Shown here: piece after piece, positions 49,765 to 62,913 of the stretch
Layout: each line of letters begins with the position of its first letter
Position numbering within the stretch: position 1 is the first letter of the stretch
Assembly: GCA_016859345.1 (NCBI GenBank)
Contig: CM029115.1
Span: forward strand, 13,700,501 to 13,764,500
Source of the DNA: Istiophorus platypterus
Lineage: Eukaryota > Chordata > Actinopteri > Istiophoriformes > Istiophoridae
Direction of reading: 5' to 3'
DNA length: 64,000 nucleotides
Translations under genes and position numbers: made by a program
The notes under the pieces: generated by a model
Told to the model about the DNA's origin: nothing
Database searches by the model: none
Seen by the model: only the letters and a program-made list of their open reading frames with translations

Positions 49765-50598
49765 TCTATATATAATATGTAATGTATAAAATAAAATATA
49801 ACTGCGCCTGTGTTTCTGCTGGGACTGTGATGGGCTTTTTGAGAGGAAACCAGCAGCCACTGCTGCAGGGAGTGTAGAGCTGGAGATTTATGGCCTAGAG
49901 GGAGATTGATTAGTGCCGTCACTAGCCCTGATGTACGGTTGGCACTCTCCCCCTCCCAACCCATCACATTTGCTCACACATGCACACAAACACAAAAACG
50001 CAACCATACAGTTCAACACACAGCTACACATACACCCAGACACCGTTCAGTCCCCCAGGCCTTTCCTGACAGTCCCCCAGAGCTGTTGCATGTTAAGTTG
50101 TAGCAGACAGACTGCTGTTTTCTCAGCATTACCTTTTTTTTTTTTTTTTTTTTTTTGCTGTCCATAGATAATGCCATCAATCACTATGTACACATTGCCG
50201 TGGAAGGAATGTGCCTAAATGTGCCTTAGTGTTGCTACTTTCTGTGTGTGCCTGTGTGTTTGTTTTGAGGATGGTTTCATAGACAGGAGATGCGGTTAAG
50301 TGGCTGTGTGGATGTGCAGTTTGAAGCTGCAGAGTAACTGGCCTGGACTGTGCTCTGAACCCGTGTCAACCGTGCTACCCCAGTGCAGGTGTGCGTTTAT
50401 CATTCACCACACAGAGCTGAGAGGCAGGCAGCTGTAGGCATGCTTTCACAATTAAATACCGGGCGAGAAACCTAGCCCATCTACCCCAGAGCCAGCTCCT
50501 GCCGGCTTACTGGACACGGCCATGGTGCATTGACCTCGAATCATCCTGCTTAACTCACTCAATGTTCCCCTTTTTCTCTTTTCTTTTTCTTTTTCCAG

Positions 50599-50741
50599 GT
50601 TGGCCGCAGAACTCCCCCGGCTGTAGTACTTTGCCCACCTCGCCATGCTGGCCTGTCTGCAGAGGAGGCAAAACCCTCCACCCCAGCACCCGGTGTGTGC
50701 CAGCAAGACCCTGGAGCCACCTCAAGCCCTTGGACGGAAAT
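50599..50741 (+). other. fam222a: Internal exon (exon 2) of fam222a
   Basis: The exon is bounded by a textbook acceptor: a pyrimidine tract from about 50565 to 50596 ending ttccag at 50593-50598. The donor is GTAAGT, starting at 50742. A branch-point-like ctTAAC lies near 50550. Length is 143 bp; the first 46 bases are 5' untranslated and the remaining 97 are coding. The exon ends in phase 1. All three features (small size, a start codon inside the second exon, a long upstream intron) fit the FAM222A layout as I remember it. The splice sites are seen directly; transcription is inferred. Confidence 0.82.
50645..50741 (+). CDS. fam222a: FAM222A N-terminus, first coding exon (partial)
   Basis: The ATG at 50645 has a purine at -3 (context cgccATGc) and opens 32 codons plus one base of a split codon. 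The frame begins MLACLQRRQNPP and ends ALGRK, with T as the first base of the next codon. From memory, vertebrate FAM222A starts MLACLQR-QN-P-QH--C-SK-LE and continues RKCE; the split codon T|G- would supply that Cys. FAM222B starts MLAC but then diverges, so FAM222A is the better fit. Human FAM222A (aggregatin) is a brain-enriched protein reported in amyloid plaques; its molecular activity is unclear and no catalytic domain is known. No signal peptide or membrane segment is visible in this stretch. The bulk of the protein, with its conserved PAELDAY-type motif, should lie in a large last exon that I cannot find before 64000. A two-base frame shift is also open here, but the family match favours this frame. 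Confidence 0.83.
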
Positions 50742-53219
50742 GTAAGTTAACAAATGGACAGGGAGCGCCAGAGGTCAGGAGTTCAGCGCGCTTCGAGCTA
50801 AGGAATGAGAGAGGCTTGTGTTTGTCATTTGTATTCAATCTATTGGCCATGCTGAATGATGGAAATGGGTAGTTAACCCTGACTGTGAATAAGTGAAGGA
50901 AAATAGACTTTCCGGTTTCTGTTGTTAGCGACTGTGTTCCCTCGCGACTCCGAGGAATTCTAAACCGTTTCATTCGCTTTGCAATTAGACCTTGGATTGC
51001 CATGTTGTTTGGCTACTCATTTTTTGGGGGGGTTGGCTGTTTAGCTGTACTGATTGTGCAGTCGTGGCAACAGGGCTGAGCAGACAGTGTTTAACGTGCC
51101 TCGCTGGCCCTGGGTGACCCTGAGGGTCTGTAAACATTTACAGTGTCTGGCCCTGGCTGTGCCGACCGCCTGTAAAGCATGACAGCTGCTCTGTTTGCTC
51201 CATGAGCACCACCCTCTGTCCACTCACAAAATGGTGTAAAGGGACAGAGATGAGCCAAGGTTGAAAACTAGTAAAGATGGTAAAACTAGTTCCGACCAGT
51301 TGAGGATTAGACAGAGCTGTGGCAGTCAACAGTCTGGAAGGTGAATTCCTCTCTAATTTGGTAGATTTTGGATACGTCTTTTTGCAGAAAGAGTCAATTT
51401 TCTGATGAAAGGAAGAAAGGTCTTACTTCCTTATTGAACGCTCCCGAAGCCTTTGTTTACATGGCAGCCCTATGAATTACCTCCAGCTGATTAAAATGAA
51501 TGAAGGATGGAAAGAAGGGGAGCCCTAACCTAGCAGTTTTTACCTCAGCTCAGAGAGGCTTACTGGAAATAGCACTGTGTTTCTTCATCAGTGGGACATT
51601 GTATCAGGCCTGTAACCAACTCAGTGACAGGCTTTAAAGAGACTCTGATTGGCTCTAGGCAAAGAAATGAAACACTTCCTGCGTTCTTTCTCGGCTCCTC
51701 AATGGCCAATTAGCTACTTCTCAGCTCAACATCACACACCAGTCGCCTCCTACAGAGGAGGGGAGAGTCAGAAACAGCAAGGTGACTGGGTGCTACTTCC
51801 ACCCTCAGATCGGGAGTTGTTTTTACTGCTCTGTATGGATGTTACATCTGGAGCTGTATAGGTGTGTGTGAAACAGAGAGGAAACTAGAGAGATATACAA
51901 AGACCCGGGTGCATCAGGAAAGGGGCAGCTCTTCAACTGAGAGGGGTTCAACTTGGCTTGCTAATGAGGATTCTAGATTCTAATGAGGATTCAGAGAGAG
52001 GCAGAGTGAAAGGGAGGACAAAGAGAAACTGTGCAAAAATAAATTTATGGAGAAGGTAAAGATGGAGAGGAAGGAAGAGAAATGGGGGGAGTCCTCAACC
52101 GTCGTCTTAATCGATTCTCTCCTTCCAATTTCTCAGGATTAGCCCACTTCCTCTCAGGGTCCTTTATTGAGGAGCAGCCAGTGGGAGTCAGGACTCAAAT
52201 CAATAGATAAAAAGAACAGTCTCCAGTCTTCCCTTCGCCCTCCCTCTTGCTGACCCTTTCTGTCTGCCTCGCTTTCTCTCTCCCTCTCTCTCCTTCTCCC
52301 TCTCCACCTGTTAAATCCTTTGATTGAAAGGCTACCACAGTGACTGACTTAAGGTTCATAATGAGGATGTTTGAACATAATAGCCTCCTTTCTGTCCTTG
52401 GAGGGGGAGGGGCAGCAAGTGTTGGATTTCCACCACTGTGCAGCTCTTGGCCTCAATAAGGCAATTGTTCGTCAAGGCCCAGAAGGGGTGCAGAAAGGCA
52501 GACAGTGGGTCTGGCTGCAGTAGTGGGCACACTCAGGTCACCATGCTGAGCAGGTCCCAATGACTGATTGTTCATGGCCCGGTTTGTGCCAACATGGAAG
52601 GGGTTGTGGGTAAGGTGACCTGGGCTCTCAACAGGATGCTGAATACCAGAATACATCCCTCAAAGAGACAGAGTGAGTGAGAGCAGAGATGGGGGATTAC
52701 CTGGGAGTGAGGCAGAGGTGAACTGTGTCATTTGCATGTGCTGTCCTTTACGCAAAATAATTTGTGTGTTTGTGTGTGTGCGAGAGAGAGAGAGAGTGTC
52801 CTGGTGTGGCAGCGCAGTTGGGATGAGAGGGCGAGGAGGGTTTTAGAAAAAGCCCCTGCATGCAGATGCCGAGTGGCTGCACAGTTCATTGATGCGACTC
52901 CCATTAAAAATCCCTCATACCCTCAATAAAAAAGGACTTAACTGGCTCTACGATCAGCTGGAAGCGTTCAGATCGGCTCGCCAGACAATCAATTTCCCCC
53001 AAGCGCACAGAGCTTAGCGGGAGAAACGGGAGGCGGAGAGTGGGATGTTTCCATTATCACAGCCCGCTCTGTGTCTGGGCTCAGGGGGGGTGGGGTGAGG
53101 TACTGTAGAGCAGGGATTGCAGGGAAGAGAAAGGAGGGAGATGGGGAAAGACAGACAAGTGAAGAAGAGAGAGAGAGGCAGAAAGGGAGACAGAGAAGCT
53201 GGCTTTTCAAAAAGCCATT

Positions 53220-53460
53220 GACCGCCTGCCCTTAAAAATATCATATTGGATTAGCCTCACAGGGGCGGCCTTTTGATATTTTTTTCTTGGGCCATAGAAT
53301 TAAAAGGAGTGCGGAGCATTTCTTGAATTATAAATCATAGGCACTTGCTTTCACTGCGCCCAAATTCCGCGCATATGTGGCTGCACTCTCCAGCGCCAGC
53401 CCCTGTCATTTTTAATTAAATCCCCCCTTATGGGTGACATTTGTAGCTTGCCCCCTCCTT
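53220..53460. promoter_or_regulatory. Candidate regulatory block
   Basis: Unique sequence with aatatcatattggattag, gaattataaatcatag, gcgcatatgtgg and tttttaattaaat words and retained CpGs. The dense homeodomain-type motifs fit an intronic enhancer. Not testable here. Confidence 0.28.
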
Positions 53461-56400
53461 CATCCTCCCTTCCACGTCTCTCTACCACTGCCCTAGATGG
53501 AGAAATGAAAGGCATAGACGGCAGCGGAGCCAGGGCCTCTCATCGTGCTGTGCCCCAGAGAGAGGGCACCCATCCAGACAGATGAGAGCGAAAGGCCCTG
53601 CAGGGAGAGAGGGGTGAATGGTTGCCACTGACCCTGGTCACCCTTGCCCAGCAGCGACTCCCCTTGCTACCCATCCCTCTCCTTGATTGTCGTACTTCAC
53701 TGTGTGTCTGAAGGTCTAGGGAGCAGGCGTGAGCGTAAGAGCCCTGCTCCTGGAGGGCAGAGGGAGGTGGACTAGCCCGGTGATGAGTAACACTGAGATG
53801 GCCGGACAGGAGGCCCAGCAGCCCCCCCCCCCCACTACCCTGCCTCCTCTCTGGCCCAGACACATGTCAGCTAAAGAATAACTTTTCCAGAATCCTTCAA
53901 TTGGTTGATGGGAATATTTCTGCATGGCTTTTTCCAAAATGATATCAGATTTCCGCTTTCAGCAGGTTTACGTTTGTTTATTCATTACTTGGCAGTTACA
54001 TTTATGCCAGCATGACATTTTCTAAATATGCCTTTGTCACACTGGATGTGCAGGTTTGTGTTTTTTATCCGGACCCACTGAAGGTTCTGACAGTAAAACT
54101 CACTGCCACTCCCATATTTTTACTGCGATTGGATCAAATTTTATGCAACACTTGGGTGTTCCCATATGTCTGTAAGCCCATCAGTGACTGGCTGTAACTC
54201 ATACACACACAGCCACAGTCAGGTAGCATACTTTCTGTTACATTCCGAGGACTTATGTAATCCTAATTAAGACAGAAACTATTACATATCATGATTAATG
54301 CAACTGCAGTGAAATTAAACTCCGGAAACCAGTTTTGTCCCCAGTTAAATGTCTTCAGTCAACTGGTGTTTAGTCTCGAATTTGTCCCCAAATCTGCCTT
54401 GAAGCATAGATACGCACACATACACGCACATACACGAGAACACCTGCAGCAGTAACCCCCTGTGACGCCACCCAGGAGGCCCGAGGTGCCAATCAGCCAG
54501 GTGTAGATGAGAAGTTCCCAGAAGGCCTGATATCCCAGGTTCATGCTATGTCAGGCCCGGTTCAGCCCTCTTCCAGCTTGATCGACAGAGACAACCTGGG
54601 CTTGTCACACACAGCCTCAGGACATGACATGGAGGTTCACTGGGGGATTGTAGTTTTCCTATTAGCCCTGTGCCTCTGCAGGCAGAGCTGCCAGAGCCAT
54701 TAGTTTGCTTTGCTTTTAGCAGCCTCTTGTCCTAAGCTGCACCACCAGCAAGAGGGAATATGCTTAGGTAATGACCTTTCATGTGGGAAAGGGGGGGGGG
54801 CACTTTTCAGTTGAATATTTAAATGTGGTCACGCGCAATAGCAGAAATAACAACCTTTACCCTGATTGCCTCAGTACCCTGGAGGTGGGGGGCATAAAGG
54901 GGAACTGGGCAAAAAAGGAATTGAGAAAGAGCGAGGAAGAGAGATTTCGCATGGACTTGACCTTTCCCCACTGATTGAACTACCTCGTTTCTAACTCCCA
55001 TTTGGAATTCTGCAGAGCGCCCACAGATATTGTCATTTTTCCGCAGTCTACAGCAGGGAAGCAGAGGTCATGACGTATTTTTTCTTGGTGAAAGGTGATT
55101 GACAGCTATTCATGGCCCCCATACCTCCTCCTGGATGTTTACTTATGCAATCTAATTTTGGAGATTGCTGGGTTTGCATAGCCATGTGAAATAATATCAC
55201 TCCCACCTTCCTCACATTTCAATATTGCAAAATCCAGAGTATTAACAGAGTTGCAGTTTATTTCAGAGACACGGCCATGTGATATTGACTTTACTAGTCT
55301 TACCTCATGCATACTACAGTCTCCTCTGTCATGTTGGCATCTCAGCGCTGGCACACAGAGGATCGTTTCCGGCTGGTGGTGTCCCACAGAGCCATGCCTT
55401 CCCTCTGCCCTCTGCCTTCTGCTGTGAACACGGGGGGCGAAGCAATCTTATTGCCTTGGGAGGTGAGCTTGAGGAAGAGGGGCTCTGCTTTAGTCGTGGT
55501 CACAGCGGGACTTGGGTTGAAAAACAGGATCCTGGTTCCAAAGCCTCCGAGCTGGCATTTGGGCATCCCAGGTGCAAGGCATCGACACCCTCTGTCTTCG
55601 CCTGCCAGAGACTTGGGGTGGGAGGGGGATGTGCGCGAGGGTACAGAGCGCGTCCGCAGTCCCTCGCTGTCCCACAGGAAGTGACACGCAGCCTGTGCCA
55701 TCTCAGAGCCGTGCCCACTCCACACTTACCAAGAAAGGCGTTCATGACGTGTTGCACACTCCTGATGAAAATGTAGCCATGATACAACATTTGGACGTAA
55801 AAAGTGTGTAAATAGGAAGAAAGGTTTCCTGATCTTTAACAAGATTTCCAGCCTTCAGTTGATCTATTTCTGGCTGGTGAGTCCATCCAAGTCATCTAGC
55901 AATTATAGAACATTTAAAAATATGGATCAAAATTTCTTAATATCAATAAATCTAAACAAATATTGTATAATGTTGTGATCTTGTTTTATATGTATAAAAA
56001 AAGTGTTGTTTGGTGCTTAGGGGAACATTCAGACAGAATTACTTTGTGGTCATAGAGAGTTACAACCTTTTGCATAGTTTTTCTTGTCGCATTAATTACA
56101 TCTGCCATTGCTCCATCTATTAATTTCCACTTTAGTAAATTGGCTCACACATTTTAACCTCTTGGCCATGATTGAAATTCACAGAAGGTGAGTATTGATC
56201 AGCATGTTGCAATTAGGGGGTTCTCTGTAAGGAGCGCCATTATGCTTGGAAAATGCTCAAGAAGTTACGCATGAACAAATTAAAACCAAAGAGTCGACCG
56301 CAGTAGAGTTTGGTGTTTTCGTCTGAACAAGTTAAGAACTTTTACCGAATTTGAAACCATCACCGGCTGTGCTTTTTCAGTCTACTCTAATAGTGCAGAG

Positions 56401-58429
56401 AGTTTGGCAGAGGAGGCTGACCACAGCACAATGTTGAAATCATTGCTCCTGTGGGACATTTAACTACGGTTACTGTGGTCTGCTCTTCAGGTTCATTCTG
56501 ATGAAGGCCATCTTCACATACACTTGGTGCATCATCATTTTCTTTTTTCTTTTTTCTTTTTTTTTACAAATATGGTGTTTTTTTTTTGCCAGATTGCGGG
56601 TTTATGGTTAGGGCGTGTTTTTTGCTGACCTCTTGCTGCCAGTTCCAGCTCTGAACCCTCATTTCCCCTTGACCTCAAGGCCTTTGAACAGATTTCCAAC
56701 AACCGAAGTTCTCTAACCCTAATCTTAGAGGAAATGCTACAAAGCCAAGCCTGTATCTGTTAGCTCCATCATGGAGCATCAAGAGTCTAATTTTGAACAT
56801 TGTTTTTCACCTTTCTGTTGTTGCAAGGCAGTGAACATTGACCTAGCAGGTAACATGAAAGCCGAAGTGTTGCTTAATCAAGAGCAGTGAATCTGGAGAG
56901 CAGAGCTACACAATGAATTTACTTTTTATGTTTCATCACAGTCCAATAGATAATTAAGAATCATTACTGGTTTCACCTTTAAGGAATACTCAAAACATGT
57001 TGCTTCTACTAAATCCTTGCCTCCGAAACTTAAATCTTTCAAAATAGCTTTTCAGCCCCCTGAAAAATTACCCATTTATTTATCCCTTTTCATGATTAGT
57101 TTATATGCCAATCCTCTCCTCTCATCTCCTCTCCTCTCGTTGGCATGTGTACTGCAGCGGAGCGCCTTGTTGTCTGTGCAGTGTTAAATATTAATTGGGA
57201 ATCAGTGGAGGACTTGTCTCCTAAATGATAGAACAGAAGGGCCCAGGCTTGCCTCGGGCAGCCTGCAGGCTCCTTTCTTCTTCCATTTACCTGCAGGCCT
57301 GTGCACCAGCACTTCCTCCGGTCTGACAGGCCTGCCCAGGCGCCTCCAGCCTCCCCTCGTTGCTCCCTCTCTCTCCCACCCTCTCCCTTTTTTTCCTCCC
57401 TCTTTGCTCTGGTTCCTTTTCTTATCTCTGTATGCGCTCGCAATCTCTACCTCTGGGGTCCTTTCTCTAAACCTGCGTGTGTGTGTTTGTGTTGTTACTG
57501 TGTCCATTTGAGTTTGTGCACGACTGTGAATGCTGCTGGCTCTTAGCTGTACATGTAGCCCTTTAAGAAAATAGTGTCACAGCGCGGGATATTCACTTGA
57601 AGACAGGACAAGGAGGGCCTGACATAAATCTTTCAGGTCAGGATTTTTAGCTTGTGGTGTTTCCCTTCTTGGCTCTGTGTCCTGCTTTGCTCTTTGCCTC
57701 GTCACTGAATGGTTTAATCTCTATTTCCTTTCCATGATGTTTCCCCACAACTATACTCACAGTTTATCTTTCTTTCTACCATGAGCCTCCCTTTGTTCCT
57801 CTCTATCAGGCTTGTCATCTGCAGAGCTGCACCGAGACAAAACAACTCTGGCACCACCTGCTTCTTGGTGCGCTGGCTAGCTCTAACTTGCGGATGAACC
57901 TTCTGGATGGAGTTAATTAAGCTGCAGAGATTTGTTTTGGAAATCAAACCAGTCTGACCTGATGTTATATTTTCACTCCATATCTGCAGTAGGGCATAGC
58001 TTTCACGGGGTTCAGCGAAGGTATATTGGGAAGCGGCAGGGCTGAATATAAAATGGAAAAACCTAGAGAAAGTGAAGAGGGCAGCAGAGAGGCAGGGATA
58101 TAAATGGAGAGTAGGGGGTGGGGTTGACTTTGATGCCATAGGAATGAGTTCACAGGCTCATGAGCACAGGCCTAATCGCACATGACAATATCGGCTGGTG
58201 TGCCAGTCGCAACGCATAACCACCCCGCTGCTTGTGCTGACTCGGGGTATTTGCTGATAAAGCTCTGCTTTCTAGACCATGCTGTATGCACAATGAGGGT
58301 GGCCCAGGCAGGCCTGGGGGCTGGCTCATCCCACGCAACCCACAAACCAGGGCCTTGGTCCCCTCATCTATACAGAACAGTGCACTCCACTGAGCCCTTT
58401 AGCCAGACTTGATTAATAAACAGAGAGCA

Positions 58430-58610
58430 GTTAATAGTTATATTTTCCATTTATAATCTATTATGATGCCCATCCATGCCCATAAATTTATTGCATATGC
58501 AAAGCGCTTGGTGAAACTCTGAAATGAGGTCGTGGCTGTGAGGGGGCTCTGGTCACAGTGTGAAATTTTCAGAGCTAATATTTTTTCTATTTACATGCCA
58601 TTTTTGCGGG
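58430..58610. promoter_or_regulatory. Candidate regulatory block with POU-type palindrome
   Basis: TTGCATATGCAA (58491-58502) is a perfect 12-bp palindrome made of two overlapping octamer-like halves. Around it lie ttataatctattatgatg, cataaattta and a conserved-looking unique sequence. POU or homeodomain binding is plausible. Confidence 0.33.
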
Positions 58611-61244
58611 GGGCGGGTGGTGGCTGTCATTGGAACAAACATGGAGCCGGTTCTTTTTGTTTGTGGAGTGCACAGTGTAGGGTGAGGTAAACATGTTGCC
58701 CCAGTTTCTGTGTTTGTTTGGTGCACGGGTGTCCCACAAAAAGCTTGACATGGCTGCTGCTGGCCCGCATTCCTTTGTGGCTCAGAGAGGACATAAACTA
58801 CCCGCTGGTGTTGTTTTTGCTGGACGCTCCGCTAGATCATCGGTAATTAACACGTGCAATGATTTGAATTCCAGGGGGATCCTATGTTTAGTTCTTTTTC
58901 ATGCAGGCTGGGATTTCTTTCACTAAATGAGACACAAAAGACCAAGACTGTAAGATGTCTGCCAAAACATCTTCCTCTTTTTGTCATTTCATAAGCTATC
59001 CTCACAAATGATAATGTTTTTAATTCTCCAGAGAGGCAGCAGGTCTGCTCTGGTGGTGCCAGTGGTGTTAATGGGGCAGGAATGCAGGATGAGTGCTTTC
59101 CCACGCTGTTAGTTTTCTTCTGCCGGGCGTGTTTGAGACGAGGCTCTCGGCCTGCTAGGCTCTGCTAATGCAGCCAGAGTGCAGACAAATGGAAAGTGAC
59201 ACTTGTGTGTGTAGAATGGTATTTGTGGTGACGCTTTGACTACAGATAATAAAGTGTTCGCCCTGAGGTGATTTCGCCCGGCAAGCGCCCCAGATGAAAC
59301 TCACTTACTCAGAGAGGGAGATGGAAAAGACAGAGAGGGGGATGAAGCAAAGGAAGAGCACAAAGAAATAAACAGAGGAGGTGAAGAGGATGAAAAAGGG
59401 AAAAAGCAGCAAAAAGATCGAGAAGCATGTAGTGGGAAGTTCAACCGTTTGTATTTTCAATGCTTTATGTCTCAGAGGATGCAACTGTTGTTTCAGAGAA
59501 TTGTCAATTTTAGAGGTCAGAGAACTCTGGTTGAGATTCATCCCTGTGAATCTACTCGATTATAAGTGTGTATCATGTTCATTCATTCATTGATTGCTTT
59601 TTGGAATAAGAAATAAAGAACATCTACGCAGATTATTTAGATTAATGGTTATCAGTGTTGTAGCTACTAAAGAGAGAGGGTGTCAGGTTCATCTTGAGGG
59701 TAAAATGGTTGAATCAGCTGCTCTTATTGCAGGATCTGTGTGTATGGGTGCGTGTCTGTCTGCCAGGCCATGTGTACAGAGGAGTCCTTCAGGATCAATC
59801 AATTCTCAGTAATTTCCCCTACAGCCCATAAAAGCCAGGTCTGTCTGGAAGGAGCATGAGGTTGCCACATCAAACCAGCTAATTAATTTTCATGGCTGAT
59901 TCAGTAACATCTGGCTTTAGAGATAAATTCTAACGAGAAAATGTAAACATGACAGTGTTCTGGTGGTTTAATATTTTGCATTTCTTGTGGAGAAACCTTT
60001 ATAATTGAAACCTAATTAGTAGGTTTTATTGGGCACATTGTCTGCCATTACGTTATACACATACGGGAGACTGTAAGAGAATTATAACATTAACAGACAA
60101 GCATTTGTGCAGAAAGTGAAAACAGATCTTGTTTTTCCTCTGCTCCTTTCTAGTACCATCTGTACCTGTGGACCTTATCTCTTTTTCAGTGTGCTGTATC
60201 AACCATACGTTTGCAGGCTACTACCTCACTGCAGGGTCACTAAATGACCTCACGCCGCAGTCTGTGTGAGGAGGAAGCCTAAAATAAGGTTCTCAATTTG
60301 GTATTTCTTCAGTCTGCTTGTGCAGGAAATAGAGAGATTAAATCTTAGATGAGATTGGCTTCAGTGAAATGAAAGATTAGATGTGGGAGTTTTGTCCCAA
60401 GTTTTTTTTTTTTTTTTTTAAATCTCTTTTAATGATTAAATCCATTTTTGACATTGAGCCACGTCTGCGTGCCTGTGAAGGATCATTGTGCAGATTGCTT
60501 TAACATTCTCATTATCCTCTTTGCTATTTGTGAAACATGTTGGCAGGTTAAAAGCCCAATATGTGGTCTCAGTATGGCACCCCCTGTTGAAATTTTTTTT
60601 TCCAATTATTGCTTTTATTTACATAGTGATTAATTCAATTAAAGTGATAATTTTCTTGCTGGTTAGTGTTTGATGTTTGATTCAAAAGTAACCATAGGAG
60701 ATAGAGTAATAAAATGTATGTAAGGTTTATTTACATACAGTTTTTTGATTTAACTAAGTTACATTAAAAATTGCAATCAATAAGTCAACTGTTTAGTAAC
60801 AAACTTGAAGAATTTAGAGAGACAGAGAGGAGTTGGGTTAAGAGCACATTTCCTTTTCAGCTGTCTTGCAGTGTGCATTTGTTTGATGATTATGATGACA
60901 CAAGCACTGTGAATTCAGATAGCTCTAACCTCTGAGAAATCATTGCAGTTTGATTTTTATCTTTGCAATTATAGATAGCAAAGGCCTGACAAATAATTGC
61001 CTTGATTTTTTTTTTCCTCTCTGTGCTTGTTGCACAGAAAATCAGCCTTGGGATGAACAGGGGGAGGCGAGTGTTCGTAAAAATGGCTTTTCTGATATCA
61101 AGCAAGCAGCAGGGTTCCCTTTTCCCTCACGTGCACTCGAATTGATTAGTACTCTGGCTGAGGGCATATTCAACATGTCTGCCCCCTGCAAGGCTGCTCT
61201 ACCCTGTTGATCAGTGGCTCATACATGTGCTTCCTCTGCTCTCT

Positions 61245-61600
61245 CTCTCCTCAGGAAGCTCCTGTGGGGCACTGAGGCTTTGATTGACTGGCGGCCGAGT
61301 CCACAGGACGCCTCTATTATTATCATCTCTACCTCGGTAGAGGGGCGGGGGGGGGCTGCTATGTCCAGGGGGTCTGGCCGACAGCCCCTGCTTTGTGAGC
61401 CCAATAGTCAATTAGAGGCAGCGCACTGCCGGAGACGAGTGGGATGCAGGGTTAATTGCAGAGGACCAAACAGCTGGCTCTATCAGGGCCCATTGTGTTT
61501 GCAGCAGTTGTCACGGCAATTGAGGCCTGGCTGTAATCGCTGACTAATCAGCCCTGTGCCAGATGACACCTCCATTAGCACAAGGCAGGTATTGTTCAGG
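61245..61600. promoter_or_regulatory. Candidate regulatory block
   Basis: Words such as gattgactgg, caatagtcaattag, ggttaattgcag, ggcaattgagg and gactaatcagc, with retained CpGs and no repeats apart from a G-run at 61344-61355, give the texture of a deeply conserved enhancer. Frames of 60-109 codons on both strands cross it, but none is family-like. Confidence 0.32.
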
Positions 61601-62911
61601 ACTCGAAGCTGCCCCCCCCCCATCCCCCGTCCTTCCACAGCAGACTAACAGAGGTGGGGAGGGGATGTCATAGACACTGATTCTATCTGCTAAGAGCTAA
61701 ACAATAGCCACAGGTCACGGGTTCCTCCATCACGCAATGCTGTTGAATCTAACCTGTAGCACATTTAACAAGTCAAACTTTTTCCAAGATGAGGGATTCT
61801 GATGTGAATGATTAGAAGACTGCTTTGGCTGTGTATTATCGGTTTGATTTTATTAACTTTATTAACTTTATTAAAATGAGGTTAAAAGCGTTGTATCCAT
61901 TAGTGTTGGAATGTTGCATAGGACTGTGGAAAAAAGGGGCATCCTGCCGGCCCATGTTTTCTGCTATCAAGCAAGCAGCAGAATCCCAGATTTCTGGAAT
62001 TCTGTGAGGACCCCCCCCCCTCAAAATACTGAAATAAATAAGCAGAATTTAAGAGAGACCCTGAATACATACGTGTGAAAGGACACATGGCAAGTACATC
62101 ATCTAATTTTTCTTGGCTCACACACATTTAACAGGGACTGTCACTCTCAGGGGAAATTGCTCTCAGAGATTGTGGCTGATGTTGGACTGAAGCTGACTCC
62201 TTGTGTTCTTTCATCTTCCTGGTAATCTCAAAGCCTGTTGTTTGCCCTAACCTCATCAGAGACTGCTCTCTTTGTTTGACCAAAGTTTATGTGTATTATG
62301 TGCTTATTGTTCTGTGAAGACTTAATTGCAGTTCAACCGAACGCTTCTCTCCCTTCATCTAAACAAGCCCCCTTTTCCCCTGCTCACCAATGAACATGGT
62401 CAGAGGGGATCAAAGCGTGCAGTAAGTAGGGATACCGGCTTGCAGGAGTGAGTGAGAAAACGCCAGGGGCTTTTGATGTGTTGGAGCATTTTCTCCACTA
62501 ATAAGAAGAAATCCCACAACCTGCTCATAATTTTAACACTTGGAACACTAATAAACGGGAGCAAGGGCATTCCAGGCAGTTCTCTCAGACTTTTTCCTCT
62601 GCTTATTCATTTAAACCTCTAATTAAAATGCAAAACATTCTCATGGTTCCTCTGGATTTGTTGCTGCACTCTCACACAGCTTCTGACTCCCTATCTCCTC
62701 TCTTTTTTTTTTTCTCCAGCCCCCCCCCAATCTCACCTAACTCCCTGCTCTCATACTCTCTCTTGCAGCCTTTGCCTTTTGTGATCAACACAATTTGACC
62801 TCTCACTTGGAAGAAGTGCGCAGAATTTAATGGATTTTTTACAGTCTAATCTAACCAGTTCCCTCTTTATTGCTGTTTTGTACCCAGTGGACCTCATCTT
62901 TACCCCCCCCC

Positions 62912-62913
<2 letters not shown>

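Larger units (their letters stand above)
25532..50598 (+). other. fam222a: Inferred intron 1 of fam222a
   Basis: It runs from a GTAAAT donor to the strong acceptor at 50593-50598, about 25 kb. It holds the downstream half of the CpG island, numerous microsatellites (listed separately), poly-T runs at 36005-36020, 36196-36212, 44831-44850 and 50134-50156, a Tc1 relic, a putative MITE and several candidate regulatory blocks. I found no other coding exon on either strand. An unassigned 156-codon minus-strand frame is at 35156-35626. Confidence 0.45.
47611..50598. other. fam222a: Intron 1, 3' part
   Basis: Contains two TG microsatellites (listed separately) and a poly-T at 50134-50156. The polypyrimidine tract and acceptor of the coding exon are at its end. 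No other exon is recognised. Confidence 0.45.
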
